Below, piece by piece: positions 22,763-33,158 of a DNA stretch of 64,000 nt (positions are counted from its first letter, which is position 1; every line of letters starts with the position of its first letter). Origin of the DNA: Liquidambar formosana (taxonomy: Eukaryota; Streptophyta; Magnoliopsida; Saxifragales; Altingiaceae); the NCBI GenBank assembly GCA_039720395.1, contig CM077826.1, forward strand, positions 19,097,053 through 19,161,052. Direction: 5' to 3'. The notes under the pieces were generated by a model. It made no database searches and was not told the origin of the DNA. It worked only from the letters and a program-made list of their open reading frames with translations. The position numbers and the translations under genes were made by a program.

Positions 22763-25651
22763 ATGGTATATTATCAAGAGTTGCTAGCAGCTCTCTGCAG
22801 CTCTCTGATGTGCTACCAGAGAGGCTTTGCTGGTGTGCTCTATCTTCTCATCTTCTTCAGCAGATGGTGCACAAGAGAGTGCCATGCATCAGACACCATC
22901 ACACGGGGGCAGCAGCTCAACAATTCGCAAATTAGTCTCTTACTCATCGCTGCGGGCGATTTTAACGAGTGCAGGACTGGGCATGAGCTTTTCGAGCAAA
23001 GAGAAGGTCTTGTTAACAACGGTGGTGAGTTAGTCCGTTACTCATTCCCAAACTTGGGCCTCAGTGATTGTGAAGCCAAGTGTTTGAAGCACTGTGATTG
23101 TTCTGTTTATAAGATTATGTTAAATCGGTGCGTCATCTGGGATGGAGAGTTGGATTTTGTTGAAAATACTACTGCAATTGGCAAAGATCTTTACTATATT
23201 CTTACTTCCAACAACAGCCATGGTAAGTCTACTTTTCTTGTTCATTTTTCCTTCTTGAGTTGGCGCCTTTACCATCAGAATATGGGGCTGATACCCTGAC
23301 CCTGTAATTTTTTGTCTGAAAAGGAAGAAACTGAAGAAGATATTTAAGGGAATCGCACAGGATATGAGCAAAATGGTTAACGTGAACAATAGTATGGAGA
23401 ATACACAATGGATGGTGTATGTTTGTGTGTGTGTTTTGTATAATTGGAGAGATTCGAACCCCTAAAACTTATCTTAATCCTACCCTTTACCCCACCCTTC
23501 CTCACCACTAGGTTAGCTTACCCTAGTGGCTTGTGTGTGCATGCATTATGCGTGTGTGAATCACTATTAATTAGGCCCTAACTAACAGGCAAATAGCTAG
23601 GAAACGGTTTTGGACTGGCCTTTAGGTTTAAGCTAGTTGGTTATTTTTGACATGGCATGATTTCGAATGCTGTACGTCCTATGATATATATGGTGGCTCC
23701 TGCTCACTTTTGATGAGTGACTTAGTGTTAATTTTTAATTATTTTATTTTTAATTTTTAATTATAGTGTATTCGTTTTCTATTTTTTTTTTATAAGCAAA
23801 TTTTAATTATAGTGTATTCGTTTTTTGTTTATAATTTTATTTTTATGTGTCTCATCCTTGCACAGGCACACTACTAGTCTTAATAAATTTCCCTTTTTTT
23901 TTTTAAATGTCTGTGGGGAGATTATAATTTTTAAAATAACACACACAACCACATATGTATGCCTTCGCAGATAATATTCAATGGCAAGGTCTAGCTCCTA
24001 ATGGTTATAATCAACCTGATCCTAGTGGAACTATTGATAGAAACAAAAAGATTTGGTGGTGGTTATGGTCCTTGATGGCAATTGCACCTGCTGTAGCCAT
24101 TCTTCTCTTGGGCTCATATTTGTGTCATTTAAGAATCCAAAGGCTCAGAGCCTCTAAAGAACAAGATAAGTTCAAAGGTAAACATTCTAATAAATTGATG
24201 AGTTTGGTATGACTATTTAAGTGACTAAGTTTTAATTTTTCATCTGAACATAAATTGCAGAGAAACTTTCAAGCAAAGAAAAGGAATTATTGCAGACAAG
24301 CTTGAAAGAGGCGAAAAAAACGGGTGATAATTTGTATTCATTCAGCTATGCTAGCATATGGGCTGCCACTGATGACTTCTCACCCGCAAATAAGCTTGGA
24401 CAAGGTGGTTTTGGAGCTGTTTACAAGGTACATATATTTATTAAGAAACGGATACCAATTAAAGGGCATTGGGAATAGCTATCTAACATTGATAAATTAC
24501 TAATCCCTAGGGTATATTAATTGATGGACAAGAAATAGCCGTGAAAAGACTTTCAAAAAGTTCAAGTCAAGGGCTACTGGAGTTCAAGAATGAGATTGTT
24601 CTTATTGCCAAAGTCCAACACACAAATCTTGTTAGGCTTTTGGGTTGTTGTGTTCATGATGATGAAAAGATGTTAATCTACGAGTTCATGCCCAACAGTA
24701 GCTTGGATTCATTTTTGTTTGGTTTGTTGTACTTCAAATCTTATTCTTTCCTTTTTCATATCAATGTCTTAAGTTCAACCATTTTGCTCACATGCTAGTT
24801 TTACGTATTTCAATTGGACAGATCCTGCTAAAAGGTTGATATTAGATTGGAAGAAGCGTTTTACCATCATTGAAGGGATCGCTCAAGGACTACTTTATCT
24901 TCACAAATACTCCCGATTTAGGGTGATCCATAGAGATTTAAAAGCTAGTAATATTTTACTAGACAATGAAATGAACCCTAAAATATCAGATTTTGGCATG
25001 GCTAGAATTTTCGGTCCACATGAATATGAAGCAAACACGAACAGGATTGTAGGGACATAGTAAGTGAACATTTCTCAAATGTTTCGTCTCATCACTAAAA
25101 ATCATGCATAGTTATGTATAATTTTGTTTAATGTTGGATCCAGTGGTTATATGTCTCCAGAGTATGCTATGGAGGGAATTTTCTCAATAAAGTCAGATGT
25201 TTTCAGCTTTGGAGTCTTACTTCTTGAGATTGTTAGCGGCAAGAAGACTACAAGTTTTTCTCACAAGGATGGTCCTCTAAACCTTATAGCACTTGTAAGT
25301 TGAAAAGTATAACCTGAATCTTGGACTAAATTTATTAGTTAGAAGCAAATGGTTTTCCACTTTAAGACTAAATTGCTATTAACGTTAAATAAAAGATTGT
25401 TTCAGGCATGGGACTTGTGGAAAGAAAGTAACATTTTGGAGCTAGTTGATCAAACAATGAGCAACTCATGTTGCAGAAACAAAGTATTGAGATGTATCCA
25501 TGTGGGTCTCCTGTGCGTACAAGCAAGTGCAGCAGATAGGCCTACCATGTCTGATGTTGTTTCAATGCTTAGAAATGTGGCTATGCTTCTCCCACTTCCA
25601 AAACAACCTGCATTTTGTTTTGAAAGATGTCAAATGGATTTACACAAATAA
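22763..25651 (+). CDS. RLK5: lectin-less PAN-domain receptor kinase
   Basis: Exons 22763-23222, 23971-24177, 24261-24427, 24511-24721, 24822-25059, 25144-25294 and 25406-25651 join in frame to 559 residues with no stop. Order: signal peptide (ATG at 22763, or 22808 at MCYQRG), a PAN/apple-like domain (about 66-150) with [11 protein letters not shown], a membrane helix (about 172-200), then a complete kinase. Kinase motifs: [11 protein letters not shown] (about 268-278), AVK lysine (about 289), [14 protein letters not shown] (about 385), SDFGMARIF (about 405), MSPEYAM. The mannose-binding lectin domain found in RLK2 is deleted: the signal-peptide region runs after about 25 codons straight into '[12 protein letters not shown]'. 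The C-terminus is about 20 residues short, because a small deletion brings TAA in after QMDLHK. It is the only copy here whose kinase reading frame is complete and free of insertions, so it may encode an unusual PAN-only receptor. Confidence 0.82.
23430..23560 (-). mobile_element. SINE-like element in RLK5 intron 1
   Basis: On the - strand, TAGCCACTAGGG... and TAACCTAGTGGTGAGG (A-box like) are followed by GGGGTTCGAATCTC (B-box). This is the internal promoter arrangement of tRNA-derived plant SINEs. A related copy occurs at about 47640-47780. It sits inside intron 1 and does not affect the frame. Confidence 0.5.
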
Positions 25652-26477
25652 AACTCAGAAAATTGTTCATTGAATGTTGTATCAATTTCCACAATAGAAG
25701 CCAGATAGCGCTGTGAGTTTGTATCGATTTCATTCAATATACTACTGGTTGGAGAAAGTAAAAATAAATATGGAGTAAAATATAAGAATAATTTAGATAA
25801 ATTGCATCCGGAAGAGATGCTATTCTGTAGTAAGAAAGTACTGGTCAGATCTACACCACCAAAAGGTGAGTCCCAAGCGACTTTCCATTCTCATGACAGA
25901 GTCCGCGCTTTCATTCTAGCCGGCTGAGAAAGATAGTTTTCATGGGTTTGTGTTAACAGCAATGCTATTCAGCCCTGTAGACTAATAGAAGCTGTCCAAT
26001 GTGGCTTGCATCAAAATACAATATATCGTTACTTAAAATTAATTACTAGACTGACAACTTCTTATAAAACTATACCAAAACGACATCGTACAAGATAGAT
26101 ACAGAAGCAAATTAAGCAAACCTAATAATTGTAATTGTTACTCTAAGCAAAAATAAAAATAAAAATAAAAATAATATATATATATATGTTACAAGAATGC
26201 TTACATAGATAGCCTTCTACTGAGGGGCTCCTTTCTTTTTCTTTTTTTTTTTGGATGAGTGAGTGAGTAGTCTCCTTGCAGTCACTCCTTAATACAAAAC
26301 ATTACACTGAAAAATATTGTACAAGGACTCTCTTTGCACTCACACTTGAAATTCAGACACAAACTCTCCAAACCCTGCCTTTTAAATAAGAGACTTCCTC
26401 CTTTTATAGACAACTCTCAGACTTCAGCCTTCGGATTGAGACCAAGAAAAAAGAAAGATACGATTTTAGTAGAATAA
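25652..26477. other. RLK5 3' flank and intergenic DNA
   Basis: Remnant of the native C-terminal tail out of frame (to about 25710). The conserved downstream block follows (about 25860-25960), then an (AAAAT)n tract near 26148-26175. A segment at about 26230-26460 starts with a T run and has no coding content, possibly a retroelement end. No gene is seen. Confidence 0.45.
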
Positions 26478-27254
26478 CTAGCTTTAGAACCCGTGCGACG
26501 CACGGATTAATTTATAAAAAATAATATTATTAACAAATTAAAATTTTAACAAAACTCTTATTCTCTAAAATAGTAAAATATATTTGTTAATATAATATGT
26601 CAATTAAATTGAAAAGATATAGACAAAAATAAATAAAATAATTTAATCAAAATAATCTTTGGTGTGATGTTAGCATAATGTATTACACAAAATTTAATTA
26701 TATTCTCGAAAAGATAAATTATTTTGAAAAACAATTAATTTAATAGTGGAAACTTGTAAAAAAATGAAGGAACTGATACGTTATGATATTTGGCGGAGAA
26801 AGATTAAAATTCTCTAAAGCCTAGTCTATCCCACAATCATGGTTTTAACATGTTAGTATATACCAAAGCAAATATAGCCGTTGAAGGTGTCTCGAAATCT
26901 GACGGTGGAGATTGTAAAATGCATAACAATGATAAATCTTGACCTTTCATGAAGTTTCAAGTGGGTTTCACAAAGAGTGAAAAACCATGGGGAAAAATAT
27001 CAAAAATATGTGTGAAATTAGATCATAAAAAGATGAGAGAAAAGTCTAGACTGAGAAAGAGAATAGGAAAAAAAGCCAGAAGAAGAAGAAAATAAGAGAA
27101 AGTATAAATCTTTTCAACTTTATGTAATTAACCATATGGGAAGAATTTTGATTCAAATAGATTTTTTTTTTTTTATTCATGTCAGAAGCAAATCGGGAGA
27201 ATCTGAAGATTCTAGCGGATTGTGTTTTCTTTTTTAATCCTCCTTTTCTCTATT

Positions 27255-28395
27255 TGTCTTTCTTTTTAATTATGACTATTTATAGTTTTATACGTTTAAT
27301 TTTTAGGAGGGGAAATGAATAGGCATAAAGAAAACAGAAAAATATATTACAGTTTATTAAGTTTGGGTTGAACATTGTATAGTGTGGGTTTTCTAATCCT
27401 CTCACATAAAAACAAAGAGATATGTAGTGAACACCAAACGTCAACGTACCTCCACCATATAAGAAAGAGCAAGTAATATAAAAAAAAAAAAAGAAAAAAG
27501 AAAAAAGAAAAGAAAAAGAAGGTGAGGAATTTATCTTTTGGTGACCACTTTCCAGCTTGATACCAAACAAAGAAAGTTAGTAGTCCTTTTGAAGCACTTA
27601 TCAAGTCAATTTGTAGCAAGTTGACAGACAATATCATTTATTTTTTATAACCCGTGCGTTGAGGTCTATAAATATAAATATTGTGAACAATATAAATTAT
27701 ATATATATATATAATACACACCCATGTGGTAGTTCAGATGGTAAAGAACCGCGACTCTAAAATCATAAATCTTGAGTTCGTGTCTTCGCTCCTCTACTAT
27801 CGAATGTATGGACTTGAGAATGATTTGTGCATCATGTAAATTAGTCTGGATCTAACAGTTTGAGATACTTCTTGTTTGGCAAAAGTGTATTTGCACAATT
27901 TTGAAAGCATTTTTATAGTTTTCTAAGCAATTTGATATGTTAATACATATTCCAATGTGTCGCATTTTCTTTTTTAATCATTATTGCCTTTATTTGGCTC
28001 CCTTTCTGATTATAAATATTTATAATTTTATACGTTTAACTTTTGGGAAATGAGATGAATAGACATAAAAAAAACGAAGAAATATGATATAGTCTACTAA
28101 GTTTGGGTTGAACATTGTATAATATAGGTTTTTCGATTTTCCTACATAAAAACAAAAAGATATGCAGGGTACACCAAGCGTTAACCTACTTATACCGCGT
28201 GAAAAAGAGCATGAAAAAGAGTAGTGAAAACCAAAAAATAGAAAAGTTAGACAATTTACTTTTTGGTGATCACTTCTCAACTTAATACCAAACATGAAAC
28301 ATTAGTAGTCCTTTTGAAGTATGTATATAGTTAATGTGTAGCAAGTTGGCAGAGAATATTCTTTCTTTGGCATTAAGTTGAAAATTGATCACTAA
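27255..28395. repeat. Diverged direct duplication inside Helitron
   Basis: Two copies of about 390 bp (about 27255-27640 and 28005-28395) share 'atacgtttaa', 'aagtttgggttgaacattgt', 'cataaaaacaaa' and 'gtagtccttttgaag'. A partial third copy of the last part lies at about 28430-28560. They are clearly diverged. The open frames on the - strand in each copy are similar because of the duplication and show no known domain. Confidence 0.65.
27720..27870 (+). mobile_element. SINE-like element
   Basis: 'ggtagttcagatggtaaag' (A-box like) followed by 'cttgagttcgtgtc' (B-box like) about 45 bases on. It lies between the two duplicated arms in the Helitron. Boundaries uncertain. Confidence 0.4.
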
Positions 28396-28653
28396 AAAGT
28401 AATTTCTCCAAAAGTCATATCTTTTTGGGAAAATTACTTTTTAGTGATTCTTTCTCAACTTAATACGAAAAAAAGAAAATTGATAGTTATTTTGATGTAA
28501 GTATATAGGTAATTTGTAGCAAGTTGATAGATATTGTCCTTTTTTGGCATTAGATTGAACAATGCTCACTAAAAGGTAATTTTACCTCTTTCTCCAACTG
28601 TTCACAAACGGACACGTGGCACAAAAGGGAGGCATTTCCTCCGTTTTAGTATA

Positions 28654-29034
28654 CTAGATATAGCACACGTGCGTTGCACATGAATATTTTTAACTAATAT
28701 TAGTTATACAAAATAATAAATACATAAACATTTTTTTTTTTTCATAAATATTTTTAAAGATAAACATTTTATATTTTATATTTTAAGGTATGTGTTTTAG
28801 AATTATAGTTTCCATATTCTTATATATTTCTATTTATCATATAGGAATTATAATTTCCGTTTCCTTTGAATTCCTATTTGTGTTTTATATATTAAGGTAT
28901 GTGTTTTAGAATTATAGTTTTCATATTGCTATATATGCAGAAGGGTGGGTAGTTGTGTATTTAAAAATTAAAATAAGGGTATATTAGTCAATCAAAAGTT
29001 TTTCTTACATTCATCTTTTTATAGGTAGTATAGA
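28654..29034 (-). mobile_element. Short Helitron (381 bp) nested in outer Helitron
   Basis: Left edge A/CTAG (28654-28657) with a - strand hairpin TGTGCAACGCACG before it. The right edge (29033-29034) is the complement of TC, preceded by host T, and on the - strand begins TCTATACTACCTATAAAAAG. The same end sequence closes the Helitron at 48772-51342, so the two are one family. It interrupts the 5' end of the outer Helitron. Confidence 0.75.
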
Positions 29035-29326
29035 TATATATAGATATATAGATGGGATTCTGTTTTTTTTTTTTATTTTTTGTTGCAAATAATGGTCCAT
29101 TTTGAAAAGCAGATTCCTTCTTTTCTGAAAAATGTCTACCCTCAGATCCGCATGTTCATATAATGGTATTGGGAATTTTCAACTTTTTAGAATTCGAATT
29201 CCACAAGTCAAATGCTTCTTGCTCATAGGCTTCCAGAATTCTAGGTCCACCATTCCAAGAAAACAGCACCTCCCTGTTAGTTGTTCCACATTAATTATCA
29301 ATTCAACTAGTCCATCTATTTGTCCA

Positions 29327-29514
29327 TGTTGAAAATATTGAACAAAAACATGGATGTCGAAAATTAAAATATGCAAAAATATAATTTATAATAAAAGAAA
29401 TAGACTTATCGATTGAGGCGTGTGCGAACACTGTCCTTAAGAGTTGATTTGCGCCCCCTCGAAGTAAATCACTCGGTGCATCTAGGTCCTCTAACGCCCC
29501 AACCCTCCAGGATA
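29327..29514 (-). repeat. LTR of LARD element, left part (before CACTA)
   Basis: Matches 43765-43953 of the other LTR base for base apart from about ten changes. It is interrupted at ATA by the CACTA element and resumes at 39392. Confidence 0.85.
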
Positions 29515-29539
29515 CACTACAACAAAAATGGCTTTCCAC

Positions 29540-29875
29540 GACTTGAAATTAACGACTTGCATGGTTGCAAGCCATTAATAAGGGTCTTTTACGACATGCT
29601 TATTTAGCATGTCGTTAAAAAACCATAGGTAGACACAATTTACGGCGTGCAATGGAAGGATGTCGTTAATGACATCTTTCACGACGTGCAAAGCACGTCG
29701 TAAATGCTCTCCCGAAAAATGCCATTTAACGACCTACTTTATACGTCGTTAAAAAAAAGACCACCCGACGCCTTCTTACCTGAGAATTCCCCTTCTTTGT
29801 TACGACATTTTTTTCATGTCGTTAATACTCTAACGTGTTTTTCTCATCTACGACGTATTGTGCACGTCGTTAAAA
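29540..29875. repeat. CACTA left subterminal repeat array
   Basis: At least six short hairpins with stems like ACGACGTGC/GCACGTCGT, variants ACGACATGC/GCATGTCGT and ACGACGTA/TACGTCGT, most followed by a TAAA-like run. In En/Spm such subterminal repeats are bound by TNPA and are needed for excision. The right end has a shorter version (39312-39372). Confidence 0.8.
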
Positions 29876-30573
29876 GAGCATCAAAACTCCGCCAAATTTT
29901 TAGCGGGTGTCTTGCCTCCCTTTACTGAAATTTCCCCTTTCTTAATTTTTTTTTTTTTTTGTGGGTGCTGTACTCCCATCTCCCACACTTTTTCCCCTAA
30001 ATTTCATTCTAAACTAGGGCCAGTCAAGATCCGAAACCATTTTTGGCGTCCATTCCTCTCGACGAAGGCTTGGCTCTCCTCCTCCAAGGTCCATTCAGAA
30101 GATGCGCCAACACCTCGACCCCTTTCTCCACATCTTTCGTCGATCTCCACAACAGCATTGATCGAGCTTCGGCTTTCGAGAGCTTGACGTCGTTGGCTTC
30201 GGTTCCTCTGCAACCCATTCTAAGCTAGGGCTGGCTGATGCTTTACTCTTCCATCTCTCAACCTTCAATCGCTCAATCTTTCGGGATCTCATTTTGAATC
30301 GACGGTGCGTGACGGCTGGAAGAGTGAACTACTCGACGGTATGTCTGAAATTTCTTGAAATTTCCGGTAGATTTTTTCTAAGGTATTCGGTATCTTAACG
30401 CTACTAGGTCGGAAAGCTCTTTCTGTGTGTGTGTGTGTTATATCTGTGTGTGTGTGTGTTACATCGTCGTTTTCAATACGATGGCTGTAAGATATTATAG
30501 AGTTACAAATAGGAAAGAAAACGCAGTCAGGCCTAGTTTGGATTTTGACCCAATTTGGGGATAGATAGAGAAA
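29876..30573 (+). other. CACTA leader region
   Basis: More GC-rich than its surroundings, with several overlapping short open frames on both strands but no recognisable protein. A donor-like CGACG/GTATGT near 30340 suggests a non-coding leader exon. A (TG)n run lies at about 30425-30460. Confidence 0.4.
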
Positions 30574-32091
30574 ATGGCGACGGCGGATTCTCCAAACATC
30601 GACTCTGATTCCGAACTCGACACCAATCCAAACCCTAACCCAAACCCTAACCCTAATGGTTCGTCTGACGCATTGGTCTCTAATCCCTCTAGTACTCCTC
30701 TCGTTTGCCTTCTAAGGTTTGTCGGCAACTCCGCCGCCGGCGCTTTCATGGGCTCCATCTTCGGCTATGGTTCTCCCTCTCTCTTTCACACCTGTATATG
30801 TTTTTATACGAATTTGTGTTGTTTTGCATGTCTTCGATTCTCTGTCATTGTTCTGCTATTAATACTATCATTTCTTCTAATTCTACTACTACTGTTATTA
30901 TCATTTTTTTTTTTCACATTTGGGTATTTTTTTTTGCTTAATTTAATTGATTATAGTTATGGTTTTGTGAAAAAAATTCAAGGATTTTCCCTCTTCATCT
31001 CTCTATTTTTTCCGAGGAACCAAACAGGGTGTTAGAATCTTCATTCTGGGTATATATATGCCCACAAACTTTTATGTATATATTTCGGGAATGATTGCTT
31101 TATTTTGTTTGATAAACCTTTAAATTTGATAATTTTAATGATTTGGGTATGTTTAGTTTATCACTGATCTTCCATAAAAAATAAAAAATAGAAAAATGTT
31201 TTTCACTGAAATTAGTGTTAAGTATGTTAGCATTGTAGTAGTGCATCAATGATGGTATTTGAGATCTGCCTTTTCTAGCTTTTAAGGTAATTTGATGTAT
31301 AAGTCACCCAATGTTTGTATCTTTATCAAAAAAAAAAAAAAAAAGTCACCCAATGTTTGTATCATGGAATGTAACTTGGATAAAACATAGTTCCCTTAGG
31401 TCTTTCGCTTCGGGTCTTAGTGACTTTTATGATTATGTAAGGCCCATAATTCAGTAATTTGGATACAAATTTTGTTGTATTATCTATGAGCGGTTGAATT
31501 AGATGTTCTTACTGGTTTATGGATTATCTATAATGATTAAAGTGTACTTGGAAATCAACTTTGGATGAAAGTAAGCATTTACTTTAAAAATGGGACCATC
31601 CTACCATGAACAGCCAGTCATTTTTTATTTTTTTTGGGGGTGTGTTTTTGTAGATTTTTCATTTATAATTGATTGTTTAGCTTCTTTGTTTGGGTGTATT
31701 TTGAAGCTTACCTTAGGTGGACATATGTTTCAGGTTCAGGATTAATTAAGAAGAAAGGCTTTAAAGGATCCTTTTCAGAGGCCGGATCTTCTGCCAAGGT
31801 CTGAAACATCCTATAATTTTACAGAAAAATTGTTTAGCTGAATGGAAATGATGGAGGTTTTTTGCTAGTTTTAATACATTGTAGGTTTTGCTGGTGCCCA
31901 GCTATTACTTAAGGACCTCTTTTTCCTTTTCTTTGATCTTATCAGACATTTGCTGTATTGTCTGGAGTACACAGTTTGGTTGTCTGCTTTTTGAAGAGGC
32001 TGCGAGGAAAGGATGATGGTATGGCTTCTAAACTATAGAATTATTGCTTCATGTTATTTATTCATTGAAACATAATCATTTTTTCTTTCTT

Positions 32092-32125
<34 letters not shown>

Positions 32126-32180
32126 GTCATTAATGCAGGAGTAGCTAGATGTTGCACTGGTCTTGCTCTTAGTTTTCCTG
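30574..32180 (+). pseudogene. Captured Tim17/22/23-family gene fragment (HP20/HP22-like)
   Basis: Four exons with correct splice sites and phase (30574-30769, 31734-31798, 31946-32018, 32127-32180) encode about 129 residues. An Asn-Pro-rich N-terminus is followed by [47 protein letters not shown] and GVARCCTGLALSFPG. This resembles plant Tim17/Tim22/Tim23-family membrane proteins of the HP20/HP22 type, preprotein-translocation-related proteins of plastid or mitochondrial membranes. The last exon, which encodes the final membrane segment, is missing; an intron donor at 32181 leads only into transposon DNA. Introns are retained, so capture was at the DNA level. The upstream ATG context and a telo-box-like AAACCCTAA tract within exon 1 are present. 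Whether it is transcribed is unknown. Confidence 0.82.
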
Positions 32181-33158
32181 GTACTTAATCTCTCAGTATA
32201 TATTTAGGATTAACAATAGGAGATGTATTCATATCAGGTGTTTCTAAGTCCTTTCACAAGTGGACATTTGTATCTATTTATGACATATCATGCCCCTATC
32301 TATGCAAGCATGTATATATGGATGTGTGTATTCAATTATGCATGAACTACACGATCTATTATTTTAAAGAGAAATGCCATTCTTTGGGTACATATACTCC
32401 TTTCTCATGGTCCATGGGAAGTGCACCATCTGTCCATCTTGACAATTTTTTCTGAACTTTTTGATGTGTCCTGTATTATACTTGGCTCCTTTTGAAGCGT
32501 TTGTAGTTTGACTTGAATATCTATTGACTGTTGGAAATATTTATATAAACACTTGGTGTTGTTAAAAGGTGATTCTTTGTTTTTGGACTAGTTCCTGCTA
32601 ATTTTCTGACCCTTTTGATTTCCTACATTGCTCATAATTAAAAATTGAATCTTTATGACCCATTTGATTGGATGGTTTATATTCAAAGTATTTATTGTAT
32701 ATGGGGTTTGTATGGGAATTATACATGGACAGGGTGTCCAACTTTACTTTTAGATTGACTGGCCTAGTGGTGGAAATGTTGGAGGAGCTTCACATTATGA
32801 AAATTGGCTTTCTTAGCTTCTTAGTTTTGCAAACAGTGACCCAACTTGAGTGGATGGTGAAGTATTTTTTTGTCAAAAGTTTTGTGTTTGCATTTTTGAC
32901 ATAAATGGGTTTTCCTCTTTGGATTTTTGGAGAATTATGAATGCCCATTTCATAGATTTTGTTGCTTATGCTTTACTTTTGTTTTCATGGACACCCGATA
33001 TAATTGTCTATTTAAACTCGTGGTGTTTGCATATATTTAATACAAAACATTCATGTTCAAAATTTGTCAAGCATGGTTATTCACTAATGATTGGTTTGTG
33101 TGGATGCTGGGTTGACGTAGGAAGTAGCTAGCTAGTGGGCCACTAGTGACTAGTCACA
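32181..33158 (+). other. CACTA internal spacer
   Basis: T-rich non-coding DNA between the captured gene fragment and the transposase start. The open frames at 32668-33131 show no domain. It could hold the transposase promoter or the intron of a longer transcript. Confidence 0.35.

Larger units (their letters stand above)
26478..29044 (-). mobile_element. Non-autonomous Helitron (outer), minus strand
   Basis: The left edge on the + strand is A/CTAG (26478-26481). On the - strand a hairpin CCGTGCGTCGCACGG precedes CTAG by about 9 bases, as at Helitron 3' ends. The right edge is the Helitron 5' end, reading TC followed by 'tatatatactaaaacgg' on the - strand; it is split by the smaller Helitron at 28654-29034, and the exact last base is 29044 or 29052. 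No Rep/helicase gene is present. Inside are an imperfect direct duplication (about 27255-27640 and 28005-28395) and a SINE-like unit. Confidence 0.65.

Noticed and set aside
27280..28295. Minus-strand frames of 91-96 codons
   Set aside because: They lie in duplicated Helitron filler, are Phe- and Ile-rich from A/T runs, and match no domain.
30004..30292. Several 60-109 codon frames on both strands of the CACTA leader
   Set aside because: Overlapping in many frames with no domain; best explained as GC-rich non-coding leader.
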